A DNA stretch of 64,000 nt from NCBI RefSeq assembly GCF_002866065.1, contig NZ_LNJZ01000005.1:354144-418143 (forward strand). The letters run 5' to 3'. The notes below the pieces were generated by a model. That model made no database searches. It saw only the letters and a program-made list of their open reading frames with translations, and had not been told where the DNA came from. Positions 43,494 through 51,850 of the stretch are shown here, piece by piece (within the stretch, counting starts at the first letter, position 1; each line of letters begins with the position of its first letter). The position numbers and the translations under genes were made by a program. Origin of the DNA: Thiopseudomonas denitrificans (GTDB taxonomy: Bacteria > Pseudomonadota > Gammaproteobacteria > Pseudomonadales > Pseudomonadaceae).

Positions 43494-46400
43494 ACCTGTC
43501 CGCGCCTTTCATCCGCCGCCCGGTAGCGACCATGCTGCTGAGTGTGGCGATTGTGCTGGCGGGCATTCTCGGCTTTCGCCTGTTGCCGGTCGCACCGCTG
43601 CCGGACATGGACTTTCCGGTGATAACCGTGCAGGCCAGCCTGCCGGGGGCCAGCCCGCAGGTGATGGCGGCCACCGTGGCGACGCCGCTGGAGCGGGCGC
43701 TGGGCAGCATTGCCGGCATCACCCAGATGAGCAGCCGCAGCTCCCAGGGCAGCACCCGGGTGATGATCCAGTTCGATCTGGACCGTGACATCAATGCTGC
43801 CGCCCGCGAGGTGCAGGCAGCGATCAATGCCGCCCGCGAGCTGTTGCCCAGCGGCATGCGCAGCATGCCGACCTACCGCAAGGTCAACCCGACCCAGTCG
43901 CCGATCATGGTGCTGGCGCTGACCAGTGACGTACTGGGGCGCGGCGAGCTGTATGACCTGGCCGAGTCGATCGTTGGACAGAAACTGTTGCAGGTGCAGG
44001 GGGTGGGTGATGTGCAGGTCGGTGGTGCATCGCTGCCGGCCGTGCGTGTCGAGCTGGAACCGCGTTTGCTGGAACATTATGGCGTGGCGCTGGACGAAGT
44101 GCGTGATGCCATTGCCAGCGCCAACCAGCAGCGCCCCAAGGGCCAGGTGGAGCAGGGCAGCCGGCACTGGCAGATCCAGGCCAATGACCAGTTGTATCAG
44201 GCCGCCGACTATGCGCCACTGATCATCCGTGAGCGTGATGGTGCCATTCTGCGTCTGAGTGATGTGGCGCGAATTTCCGATGATGTCGAAAACCGCTACA
44301 ACAACGGTTTTTTCAATGATCAGAGTGCGGTGCTGCTGGTGATCAACCGTCAGGCCAATGCCAACATCATTGCCACCATTGATGACATCAAGGCCGAGCT
44401 TCCCGGCTTGCAGGCGGTGCTGCCGGCTGCGGTGCAGCTGCAGGTGGCGATGGACCGCTCGCCGGTGATTACCGCGACCCTGCATGAGGCCGAACGCTCG
44501 TTGCTGATCGCCACGGCGCTGGTGATTGTGGTGGTGCTGCTGTTTTTGGGACACTGGCGTGCGGCGGTGATTCCGGCCTTTGCCGTGCCGGTATCGCTGA
44601 TCGGCAGCTTTTCCGTGATGTACCTGTTGGGCTTTTCCCTCAACAACCTGTCGCTGATGGCGCTGATCATCGCCACCGGGCTGGTGGTGGATGACGCGAT
44701 TGTGGTGCTGGAGAATATCGCCCGGCACATCCGGCTGGGCCTCAAACCCATGCAGGCGGCATTGCTGGGTGCCAAAGAGGTCGGCTTTACCCTGCTGTCG
44801 ATGAACCTGTCGCTGGTGGTGGTATTTGTATCCATCCTGTTCATGGGCGGCATTGTCGAGCGGCTGTTTCGCGAGTTTTCCATCACCCTGACGGCTGCCA
44901 TCCTGATCTCGCTATTGGTGTCGGTGACCCTGACACCCATGATGTGTGCCCGCTGGCTGCGGGTGGAAGAGCAGCAGCCAGCACCCAATGCCCTGCAGCG
45001 CTGGGGCGCGCGGGTGCTCGCTGCTTATCGGCGCAGCCTGATGTGGACGCTGAACTATCAGCGCTGGATGCTGCTGGGCCTGCTGCTGACGCTGGCGGCC
45101 AATGTCTGGCTGTTTATGGCGGTGCCGAAAACCTTCATGCCGCAACAGGATACCGGCCAGCTGCGTGGCCATATCCGTGGCGATGATGGCCTGTCCTACC
45201 ACACCATGCGCCCGAAAATGGAGCAATACCGCCAGGCGTTGCTCAAGGACAAGGATGTGCAGAGTGTGGCCGGCTTCATCAGCGGCGGCAGCAATGCCTT
45301 CCTGATCGTGCGCCTGAACCCGGTGGCCGAGCGGGCGGATGCGCAGGCCGTGGTCAACCGCCTGCGCAATCAGATACCGAAAATTCCCGGCTCGCGACTG
45401 TTCCTGTCACCCGAGCAGGACCTGTGGCTGGGCGGGCGTGAGGGCGGCAATACCCAGCACGAATACGTACTGCTGGCCAGCGAGCTGGAGGACCTGCGCG
45501 AGTGGCAGCCAAAAGTGCGCGATGCCTTGCGTGCCCTGCCGGAACTGACCGACATTGACAGCCGCGAAGGGCGCGGAGCCCAGCAGCTGACCCTGGATAT
45601 TGACCGTGCGCAGGCGGCCCGTCTGGGCGTGGATATGGCCACGGTGACCGCGCTGCTCAACAACGCCTTCAGCCAGCGGCAGGTCTCGACCATTTATGAA
45701 ACGCTGAACCAGTACAGCGTGGTGCTGGAGATCGATCCCGAGTTTGCCGGCTCGCCCAAGGTGCTGGAACAGATCATGGTCATTGGCAGCGACGGGGAGC
45801 GTATCCCACTGTCGGCCTTCACCCGCTGGGAGGCCAGCTTGCAAAACGACAGTGTCCAGCATGACGGCCAGTTTGCGGTGGAAAGCATCGGCTTTGCCCT
45901 GGCTGAAGGTGTCAGTCTGGATCAGGCCAGTGCGGCGATTGAGCAGGCCATGGCGCGGATAGCCCTGCCGACCGAAGTGCAGGGCAAGCTGGGCGGCACC
46001 GCCGGTTTTTTCAGTCAGTCGCAGAACAGCCAGGGCTACATGTTGCTGATCGCCATCGTCATTGTGTACCTGGTGCTGGGGGTGCTCTATGAAAGCTATG
46101 TGCATCCGCTGACGATTCTCTCGACCCTGCCGTCGGCCGGCGTGGGGGCATTGCTGGCCATCCAGCTGACCGGCGGGCAGTTCAGCCTGATTTCGTTGCT
46201 GGGGTTGTTCCTGCTGATCGGTATCGTCAAGAAAAACGCCATCCTGATGATCGACTTTGCCCTGCATCTGCAACGCGATGATGGCAAGGCACCGCGGGAG
46301 GCGATTGTGCTGGCGGCGGTGCAGCGCTTCCGGCCGATCATGATGACCACTCTGGCTGCCATCCTGGGAGCCTTGCCCTTGCTGATCGGCGGTGCCGAGG

Positions 46401-46564
46401 GCAGTGAAACGCGCCAGCCGCTGGGGCTGGCCATTGTCGGCGGTTTGCTGCTCAGCCAGTTGTTGACGCTGTACAGCACGCCTGCGGTTTATCTGTTCTT
46501 TGACCGGCTGGGCCGGCGCTTTGAGCGCAGGAAAGGCCTGGCAGAGTCGGCAACGGCTGACTGA
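43490..46564 (+). CDS. mdtC: RND efflux transporter, MdtC/MuxC type
   Basis: 1024-aa partner of the preceding pump, starting at a GTG that overlaps its stop. The proton-relay region is [16 protein letters not shown] and the TM10-11 motif [16 protein letters not shown]. MdtC-type subunits give little transport alone and complete the hetero-trimer. In MuxABC-OpmB the channel gene opmB follows muxC; here no channel gene follows and the next gene is a cytochrome b561. Confidence 0.93.
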   Translation: MNLSAPFIRRPVATMLLSVAIVLAGILGFRLLPVAPLPDMDFPVITVQASLPGASPQVMAATVATPLERALGSIAGITQMSSRSSQGSTRVMIQFDLDRDINAAAREVQAAINAARELLPSGMRSMPTYRKVNPTQSPIMVLALTSDVLGRGELYDLAESIVGQKLLQVQGVGDVQVGGASLPAVRVELEPRLLEHYGVALDEVRDAIASANQQRPKGQVEQGSRHWQIQANDQLYQAADYAPLIIRERDGAILRLSDVARISDDVENRYNNGFFNDQSAVLLVINRQANANIIATIDDIKAELPGLQAVLPAAVQLQVAMDRSPVITATLHEAERSLLIATALVIVVVLLFLGHWRAAVIPAFAVPVSLIGSFSVMYLLGFSLNNLSLMALIIATGLVVDDAIVVLENIARHIRLGLKPMQAALLGAKEVGFTLLSMNLSLVVVFVSILFMGGIVERLFREFSITLTAAILISLLVSVTLTPMMCARWLRVEEQQPAPNALQRWGARVLAAYRRSLMWTLNYQRWMLLGLLLTLAANVWLFMAVPKTFMPQQDTGQLRGHIRGDDGLSYHTMRPKMEQYRQALLKDKDVQSVAGFISGGSNAFLIVRLNPVAERADAQAVVNRLRNQIPKIPGSRLFLSPEQDLWLGGREGGNTQHEYVLLASELEDLREWQPKVRDALRALPELTDIDSREGRGAQQLTLDIDRAQAARLGVDMATVTALLNNAFSQRQVSTIYETLNQYSVVLEIDPEFAGSPKVLEQIMVIGSDGERIPLSAFTRWEASLQNDSVQHDGQFAVESIGFALAEGVSLDQASAAIEQAMARIALPTEVQGKLGGTAGFFSQSQNSQGYMLLIAIVIVYLVLGVLYESYVHPLTILSTLPSAGVGALLAIQLTGGQFSLISLLGLFLLIGIVKKNAILMIDFALHLQRDDGKAPREAIVLAAVQRFRPIMMTTLAAILGALPLLIGGAEGSETRQPLGLAIVGGLLLSQLLTLYSTPAVYLFFDRLGRRFERRKGLAESATAD

Positions 46565-46689
46565 GTTGCCATGCCCGGCTTAATGTCTATTGTTGTCCTG
46601 ATGCACCATTGATTCCTTTTTGCCCGGATAATCATTCATTGATGCGCTGTGTAGACTGGCCGCACATTTTGATAGCGGGAGAATACACA

Positions 46690-47229
46690 ATGCATCACAG
46701 CTACAACAAGCCGGCACGGGTTCTGCACTGGCTGACAGCTGCCATCTGGCTGGCGGTGTGGTCGGCGGGCATGCTGGCGGTATATGCCAGGGACTGGATC
46801 AATCCGGAGCATGGTTTGACGATCACACACAAGGCGCTGGCCATCACGCTGGTGGTTCTGGTGCCGCTGCGCATTGTCTGGCGATTGTTGCATGGTTCTC
46901 CCGGATTGCCAGACAGCATTAGCCCGGCAATGCAGCAGGCCGCCAAGCTGGGACATCTGGCCATCTATGTGGTGGCGCTGGTAGCCCTGCCCCTGTCGGG
47001 TTGGTTGTGGAGCTCGGTGGCAGACAAGCCTGTGATGTTCCTGTGGTTGTTCCAGATGCCGCCGCTGGTTGCGCCTGCGCCGGACTTGTATGACGCAGCC
47101 AAATGGCTGCACGTTGGCCTGGCCTGGTTTTGTGGTGCCATGATTGCCGGCCACATCCTGATGGCGCTCAAGCACAAGTGGCTTGACCATGATGGTGTGT
47201 TTGAAAGCATGTGGCCGCGGAGAGGCTGA
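46690..47229 (+). CDS. Cytochrome b561 family protein
   Basis: 179-aa four-span membrane haem protein. HHSYNKPARVLHWLTAAIWLAVW opens with the first candidate haem-ligand histidine, further conserved histidines lie in THKALAI, LGHLAIY and KWLHVGLAW. This family moves electrons from quinol, in some cases to superoxide. GGGAG precedes the ATG at 46690. The gene converges with the BASS transporter gene at a 3-nt gap, with no terminator between them. Confidence 0.88.
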   Translation: MHHSYNKPARVLHWLTAAIWLAVWSAGMLAVYARDWINPEHGLTITHKALAITLVVLVPLRIVWRLLHGSPGLPDSISPAMQQAAKLGHLAIYVVALVALPLSGWLWSSVADKPVMFLWLFQMPPLVAPAPDLYDAAKWLHVGLAWFCGAMIAGHILMALKHKWLDHDGVFESMWPRRG

Positions 47230-47232
47230 CTG

Positions 47233-48087
47233 TTATTGGCTGGTGCTGCGGCTGAACGCCAGCAGCGCCAGCAATGCAGGAATATTCATCAGCAAGCCGT
47301 AGAGCAGGGCGACCATCCCTGCTTCGGGCAGTTGCAGCTGGGAGAAGGCCACCAGCATGGCAATGCCGGCGTTCTGTACGCCGGTTTCAAAACTCAGCGT
47401 GCGGGCCTGCGTCGTATCAAGCCGCAGTAACCGGGCAAACAAAAAGCCCATCAGCAGGGCCATCATTGCCAGCAGGGTCACCAGCATGGCTGCCTGCAGG
47501 GTTGCGCCAGTCGACAGGGCTGGAAGGTTGCCGGCCACCAGTGCGGAAATCATCAGCAATAACACCAGCAGGGCAAACCTCTTGAGGTGTTGCTCGTGAC
47601 GGCTGACCCAGCTTTTGGCCATGTGCCGCCACAGCATGCCCAGCAACAGGGGCAGGGCAGTCACCAGCAACAGCTGCATCACCGATTGCTGCAGAGACAG
47701 TTTGAATGCCGCACTGCTGCCCAACCAGCCCAGTTGCAGCTGTACCGCCCATGGCATCCAGAACGGGGCCAGCAGACCCATGCAGGCAGTCAGGGCGACT
47801 GACAGCGCCACGTCACCACGTGCCAGATGGCTGAACAGGTTGGAGGTGGCTCCGCCGGGTGCTGCCGCCACCAGCAGCAGGCCGATTGCCAGAGCACCGT
47901 GCAGCTTAAACAGGACGATCAGCAACCAGGCCAGCGCCGGCAATAGCAGCAACTGGGCCAGCAGGCCGCTGAGCGCGGCTTTGGGTTTGTGCCAGAGCGG
48001 CCTGAAATGCCCCGGCTCCAGGCCACTGCCGACCACCAGCATCATCAGCGCAAGGCACAGCGGCAGCAGAATGGTATTGATCGGCAT
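47233..48087 (-). CDS. Bile acid:sodium symporter family (BASS) transporter
   Basis: 284-aa membrane protein with nine or so hydrophobic segments. VAAAPGGATSNLFSHLARGDVALSV and SFETGVQNAGIAMLVA are the two crossover motifs that bind Na+ in BASS transporters. The substrate is unknown; bacterial members take up bile acids, pantothenate or other organic acids. It shares the minus strand with the menA-like gene, whose stop is 9 nt upstream, so the two are probably cotranscribed. Confidence 0.88.
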   Translation of the reverse strand: MPINTILLPLCLALMMLVVGSGLEPGHFRPLWHKPKAALSGLLAQLLLLPALAWLLIVLFKLHGALAIGLLLVAAAPGGATSNLFSHLARGDVALSVALTACMGLLAPFWMPWAVQLQLGWLGSSAAFKLSLQQSVMQLLLVTALPLLLGMLWRHMAKSWVSRHEQHLKRFALLVLLLMISALVAGNLPALSTGATLQAAMLVTLLAMMALLMGFLFARLLRLDTTQARTLSFETGVQNAGIAMLVAFSQLQLPEAGMVALLYGLLMNIPALLALLAFSRSTSQ

Positions 48088-48096
48088 TGTTTTTCC

Positions 48097-49026
48097 TTAT
48101 GCGGCCAGCAGGGCCTGTACCAGCAGGATCAGGCTGAAGCCGCTGTTGACCAGCACGCTGCAGCCCACCATCGCTGGCAACAGGGGGGCCATGTGGCCGG
48201 GCGTGGGGGCACGGCGGACGGCCCGGGCATGCCGGTAAGCCGGAACCGATATCAGCAGAAACATAAGCGGATAGAAAGCCGCCATGCGGTTGTTGGCCAG
48301 GTAACCCAAAAACAGCGCAACGGCTGACAGCAGCAGGGCCTGGTGGTACAGGCGGGCTTTTGGCAGCCCCAGACGTACGGCCAGTGTGTACTTGCCATGA
48401 CGCCGGTCGTTGTCGATGTCACGCATGTTGTTCACGTTCAACACCGCTACGGCGAGAAAGCCGCAGGCACTGGCGGGCAAAAGTAGCCCGGCATGCAACG
48501 GGGCTCCATGCAGGTAGTAACTGCCCAGCACACCCAGGCAGCCAAAGAACAGCCATACCGAGACATCACCCAGCCCGGCATAGCCATAAGGCTTGCGGCC
48601 CAGGGTATAGGTGAGCGCGGCGATGATGGACAGTACGCCCAGCAGGGTGAAAACCAGCAGGTCGGCAGTATCCAGACCGGCAACACGGATCAGCCACAAC
48701 CCGCTGGCCACGGCCAGAACCGCTACGACAAACAGCGACAGCCGGAGCTGGGCCGGGGTCAGCATACCGCTTTGCAGGGCGCGTACCGGCCCCAGACGAT
48801 TACTGTCATCCACTCCGCGTAAGCCGTCACCATAGTCATTGGCAAGGTTCGACAGAACCTGCAACAGGCCGGCAGTCCAGAATGAAAGTGCCAGCACCGG
48901 CCAGGAAAACGAACCGGCAGACAAGGCCAGGGCGCCGCCGACCAGTATCGACATGCAGGCCAGAGGCAGGGTTTTCGGGCGGCAGGCATCCAGCCAGGGG
49001 CATACAGTGCTGCTTATGGATCTCAT
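48097..49026 (-). CDS. menA: UbiA-family prenyltransferase, MenA type
   Basis: 309-aa membrane prenyltransferase. The first Asp-rich motif is SNLANDYGDGLRGVDD and the second is NNMRDIDNDRRHGKYTLAVRLG, the pattern of 1,4-dihydroxy-2-naphthoate polyprenyltransferase (menaquinone synthesis). LDACRPKTLPLA at the N-terminus is also MenA-like. No other men genes lie in the window, so the true acceptor is uncertain. Upstream ribosome site is weak. It is probably transcribed with the BASS gene. Confidence 0.82.
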   Translation of the reverse strand: MRSISSTVCPWLDACRPKTLPLACMSILVGGALALSAGSFSWPVLALSFWTAGLLQVLSNLANDYGDGLRGVDDSNRLGPVRALQSGMLTPAQLRLSLFVVAVLAVASGLWLIRVAGLDTADLLVFTLLGVLSIIAALTYTLGRKPYGYAGLGDVSVWLFFGCLGVLGSYYLHGAPLHAGLLLPASACGFLAVAVLNVNNMRDIDNDRRHGKYTLAVRLGLPKARLYHQALLLSAVALFLGYLANNRMAAFYPLMFLLISVPAYRHARAVRRAPTPGHMAPLLPAMVGCSVLVNSGFSLILLVQALLAA

Positions 49027-49056
49027 TGGCTCGGGGCGACTCAGAATTCAAACCAT

Positions 49057-49091
49057 AAAAAAAGGGCCAGCAAATTAATGCTGGCCCTTTT
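49057..49091. terminator. Bidirectional terminator after tRNA-Met
   Basis: AGGGCCAGCA and TGCTGGCCCT form a 10-bp stem with a 6-nt loop, flanked by runs of A and T. It ends the minus-strand tRNA transcript and could also stop plus-strand readthrough. Confidence 0.9.
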
Positions 49092-49098
49092 AAATATA

Positions 49099-49175
49099 TG
49101 GTGGCTACACCGGGACTTGAACCTGGGACATCAGCATTATGAATGCTGCGCTCTAACCAACTGAGCTATGTAGCC
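49099..49175 (-). tRNA. tRNA-Met (CAU anticodon, elongator type)
   Basis: 77 nt including encoded CCA. On the minus strand the acceptor stem pairs GGCTACA with TGTAGCC, the anticodon arm is CAGCA-TTCATAA-TGCTG giving CAT, and the T arm has GGTTCAAGTCC. The paired first base (G-C) and sequence agree with elongator tRNA-Met of Pseudomonas rather than initiator tRNA. Confidence 0.95.
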
Positions 49176-49190
49176 AATCAATGGACGCGC

Positions 49191-49219
49191 ATTCTAATGA
49201 TGCGTTTTCGGGCTGTCAA
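49191..49219 (-). promoter_or_regulatory. Promoter of tRNA-Met
   Basis: On the minus strand TTGACA (49214-49219) is a perfect -35, 17 nt from TAGAAT (49191-49196), with a GC-rich discriminator following. Confidence 0.8.
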
Positions 49220-49239
49220 GCCCCTGACTGAAAATGCTT

Positions 49240-49974
49240 TCAGCGATCGCTTTCAAGGTTGCCGGCATGCAGCCCGCACTCCTTGTGCGTGGCTTCTTCC
49301 CACCACCAGCGACCTTCACGTTCGTGCTGGTTGGGCAGCACCGGGCGGGTGCAGGGTTCGCAGCCGATGCTGATATAGCCCTGCTCGTGCAGCTTGTTGT
49401 AGGGCAGTTCGAGCATGCGGATATAGGCCCAGATTTCCTCACTGGTCATGTTGGCCAGCGGGTTGAATTTGTATAGCGGCCGCTCGCTGGACGCAAAAGT
49501 GGTATCCAGCTCAACTTCGGCTACCTGGCTGCGGGTGCCGGGGCTCTGGTCGCGGCGCTGGCCAGTGACCCATGCGCCGACGGTTGCCAGTTTTTTGCGC
49601 AGCGGGGCTGTTTTGCGCACGCCACAGCACTCCTGGTGGCCGTCACGATAGAAGCTGAACAGTCCCTTGTCGCGTACCATGGCGTTGACGGCATCGGCAT
49701 CGGGCATCAGCACTTCGACCGGGATGTTGTAGTGCTCGCGCACCTGCTCGATGAAACGGTAGGTTTCGGGATGCAGGCGACCGGTATCCAGGCTGAACAC
49801 CTGAACCGCCGGATTGATCTTGCGGGCCATGTCGAGCAGAACGACGTCTTCGGCACCACTGAAGGAAAGCCACAGCTGGTCGCCAAAGGTGTCGATGGCG
49901 GTTTTCAGGATCTGCTGCGGGCTTTTTTCATTGCAGGCAAGCTGCAGGGCTTGAATGTTGGGGGTAAGCGGCAT
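49240..49974 (-). CDS. cysH: Adenylyl-sulfate (APS) reductase
   Basis: 244-aa enzyme that reduces activated sulfate to sulfite. The [4Fe-4S] ligands CC (HQECCGVRK) and CxxC (GCEPCTR) mark it as the APS-using form found in Pseudomonas rather than the PAPS form of E. coli. The redox-active C-terminal Cys is in KECGLH. The N-terminal [14 protein letters not shown] is the PP-loop. Divergent from thrH, with a perfect 20-bp palindrome 22 nt before the start codon. Confidence 0.96.
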   Translation of the reverse strand: MPLTPNIQALQLACNEKSPQQILKTAIDTFGDQLWLSFSGAEDVVLLDMARKINPAVQVFSLDTGRLHPETYRFIEQVREHYNIPVEVLMPDADAVNAMVRDKGLFSFYRDGHQECCGVRKTAPLRKKLATVGAWVTGQRRDQSPGTRSQVAEVELDTTFASSERPLYKFNPLANMTSEEIWAYIRMLELPYNKLHEQGYISIGCEPCTRPVLPNQHEREGRWWWEEATHKECGLHAGNLESDR

Positions 49975-49995
49975 AACACTGTCTTGTATAGATCG

Positions 49996-50015
49996 GTTAG
50001 AATGGCCATTCTAAC
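49996..50015. promoter_or_regulatory. Perfect 20-bp palindrome between cysH and thrH
   Basis: GTTAGAATGG followed by its exact reverse complement CCATTCTAAC. It lies 22-41 nt before the cysH start and about 120 nt before thrH, a position suited to an operator. The protein that binds it is not known to me. Confidence 0.55.
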
Positions 50016-50136
50016 AAAATCCATATGCAAAATATCTTGAATGTGGCCTGCTTTTTAGAAAGGTTGGCTATATTCATACAATCGCTGCACGGCTGTTTGC
50101 CGGCCTGCTCCCGACTCTTGAATTGAGGATGACTCT

Positions 50137-50754
50137 GTGGAAATTGCTTGCCTGGACCTTGAAGGGGTATTGGTACCTGAAATCTGGATTGCGTTTGCCG
50201 AGAAAACCGGTATTGATGCCTTGAAGGCGACTACCCGCGATATTCCCGATTACGACGTGTTGATGAAGCAGCGCCTGCGCATTCTGGACGAGCATGGCCT
50301 GAAACTGAACGACATCCAGGAAGTCATTGCCACCCTCAAGCCGCTAGATGGCGCGGTGGAGTTCGTCAACTGGCTGCGCGAGCGTTTCCAGGTGGTGATT
50401 CTGTCCGATACCTTTTACGAGTTTTCCCAGCCGTTGATGCGCCAGCTTGGTTTTCCGACGCTGCTGTGTCACAAGCTGGTGGTGGATGAAACCGATCGTG
50501 TGGTTGATTACCAGCTGCGCCAGAAAGACCCCAAGCGTCAGTCGGTGCTGGCCTTCAAGAGCCTGTATTACCGCGTGATTGCTGCCGGCGACTCCTACAA
50601 CGACACCACCATGCTGTCCGAGGCCCATGCCGGCATCCTGTTCCACGCACCGGACAATGTGATTGCCGAGTTCCCGCAGTTTCCGGCGGTACATACCTTC
50701 GAGGAGCTGAAAAAGGAGTTCATCAAGGCTTCCAGCCGCAAGCTGAGCCTGTAA
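50137..50754 (+). CDS. thrH: Phosphoserine phosphatase/homoserine phosphotransferase ThrH
   Basis: 205-aa HAD-superfamily enzyme, able in Pseudomonas to move phosphate from phosphoserine to homoserine. The nucleophile motif is CLDLEGVLVPE, motif II is VVILSDTFYEF, and motif III/IV is AAGDSYNDTTML. The GTG start has GAGGA nine bases upstream. It is divergent from cysH and ends in a strong terminator. Confidence 0.94.
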   Translation: MEIACLDLEGVLVPEIWIAFAEKTGIDALKATTRDIPDYDVLMKQRLRILDEHGLKLNDIQEVIATLKPLDGAVEFVNWLRERFQVVILSDTFYEFSQPLMRQLGFPTLLCHKLVVDETDRVVDYQLRQKDPKRQSVLAFKSLYYRVIAAGDSYNDTTMLSEAHAGILFHAPDNVIAEFPQFPAVHTFEELKKEFIKASSRKLSL

Positions 50755-50760
50755 CGGCAC

Positions 50761-50789
50761 AAAACCTGCCGGTAACGCGGGCAGGTTTT
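50761..50789 (+). terminator. Terminator after thrH
   Basis: AAAACCTGCC and GGCAGGTTTT are exact complements around a 9-nt loop. The end of its T run overlaps the start of the cheV sigma-28 promoter. Confidence 0.85.
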
Positions 50790-50815
50790 CAAGTTCGCTG
50801 GGCTGATGCCGATAC
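50789..50815 (+). promoter_or_regulatory. Sigma-28 (FliA) promoter of cheV
   Basis: TCAAGTTC at 50789-50796, an 11-nt spacer and GCCGATAC at 50808-50815. Both boxes and spacing agree with FliA promoters. Transcription would begin near 50822, 28 nt before cheV. Confidence 0.78.
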
Positions 50816-50849
50816 AGCATCATTATTCCATTGAATACCGGGAGATGTT

Positions 50850-51788
50850 ATGAGCAAGTTTGCAGGCAGTATCCTGGATACGGTTGATCAGCGTACCCAG
50901 CTGGTGGGCGAGAACCGGCTGGAAATCCTGATGTTCCGCCTTAGTGGTCGCCAGCTGTTTGCCATCAACGTGTTCAAGGTTCAGGAGGTGGTGCGCTTGC
51001 CGGGCCTGACGCGAATTCCGCAGCGTCATCCGCATGTTATCGGCGTGGTCAACCTGCGTGGTCAGACTATCCCGGTGGTGGATCTGGCCCAGGCGATCGG
51101 CATGCGCCCACAGGTCACGAACGAGCACAGCACCATCATCGTCACCGAGTACAACCGCTCGGTGCAGGCGTTTCTGGTTAGCGGGGTGGAGCGTATCCTC
51201 AACCTGAACTGGGAAGACATCCAGCCGCCGCCTTCCAGCGCCGGGCGTCAGCATTATCTGACCGCCATTACCCGGATGGATGAGCAGATTGTCGAAATCA
51301 TCGATGTCGAAAAGGTGCTGGCAGAAATCGTTCCCATGGATACCAAAATTCCCGAGGGGAAGCTGGATAATCCATTGCTGGCCAAGGCGGTCGGGCGGGA
51401 AGTGCTGATCATTGATGATTCCCAGGTGGCTTTGCGCCAGTTGACCGAAACCCTGATACAGCTCGGGCTGCAGGTGCATCAGTGCACCGACGGCTTGAAG
51501 GGGCTGCGACAGCTGCAGGCCTGGGCCGATGAGGGAATAGTACTGACCGACAAGTTGCTGATGGTGTTTACCGATGCCGAAATGCCGGAGATGGACGGCT
51601 ACCGGCTGACCACTGAAATTCGCAGGGACCCGCGTCTGCAAGACCTGTATGTGGTGATGCATACTTCGCTGTCTGGTAGCTTCAACCAGGCGATGGTTGA
51701 AAAAGTGGGTTGTGACAATTTCCTGTCCAAGTTCCAGCCGGAGAAGCTGGTCGACGTGATCGTTGACCGGCTGGAGCGTGAAGACTGA
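50850..51788 (+). CDS. cheV: Chemotaxis protein CheV (CheW-receiver fusion)
   Basis: 312-aa coupling protein: an N-terminal CheW domain (NRLEILMFRLSGRQLFAINVFKVQEVV, HVIGVVNLRGQTIPVVD) and a C-terminal receiver domain (VLIIDDSQVALRQL, phosphoacceptor Asp in VFTDAEMPEMDGYRL, Lys in NFLSKFQPEKL). It couples some receptors to CheA and may act as a phosphate sink. GGGAGATG precedes the ATG. A FliA promoter ties it to the flagellar regulon although it is 13 kb from the main cluster. Confidence 0.95.
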   Translation: MSKFAGSILDTVDQRTQLVGENRLEILMFRLSGRQLFAINVFKVQEVVRLPGLTRIPQRHPHVIGVVNLRGQTIPVVDLAQAIGMRPQVTNEHSTIIVTEYNRSVQAFLVSGVERILNLNWEDIQPPPSSAGRQHYLTAITRMDEQIVEIIDVEKVLAEIVPMDTKIPEGKLDNPLLAKAVGREVLIIDDSQVALRQLTETLIQLGLQVHQCTDGLKGLRQLQAWADEGIVLTDKLLMVFTDAEMPEMDGYRLTTEIRRDPRLQDLYVVMHTSLSGSFNQAMVEKVGCDNFLSKFQPEKLVDVIVDRLERED

Positions 51789-51800
51789 TTTGGCCATGAC

Positions 51801-51837
51801 AAAAAAGCCTGCCACCTTCACGGTTGCGGGCTTTTTT
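51801..51837. terminator. Bidirectional terminator between cheV and slt
   Basis: AAAAAAGCCTGC pairs with GCGGGCTTTTTT (one G-T pair) around a 13-nt loop. The genes on either side converge. Confidence 0.85.
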
Positions 51838-51850
51838 GTCGGCAAGAGAA

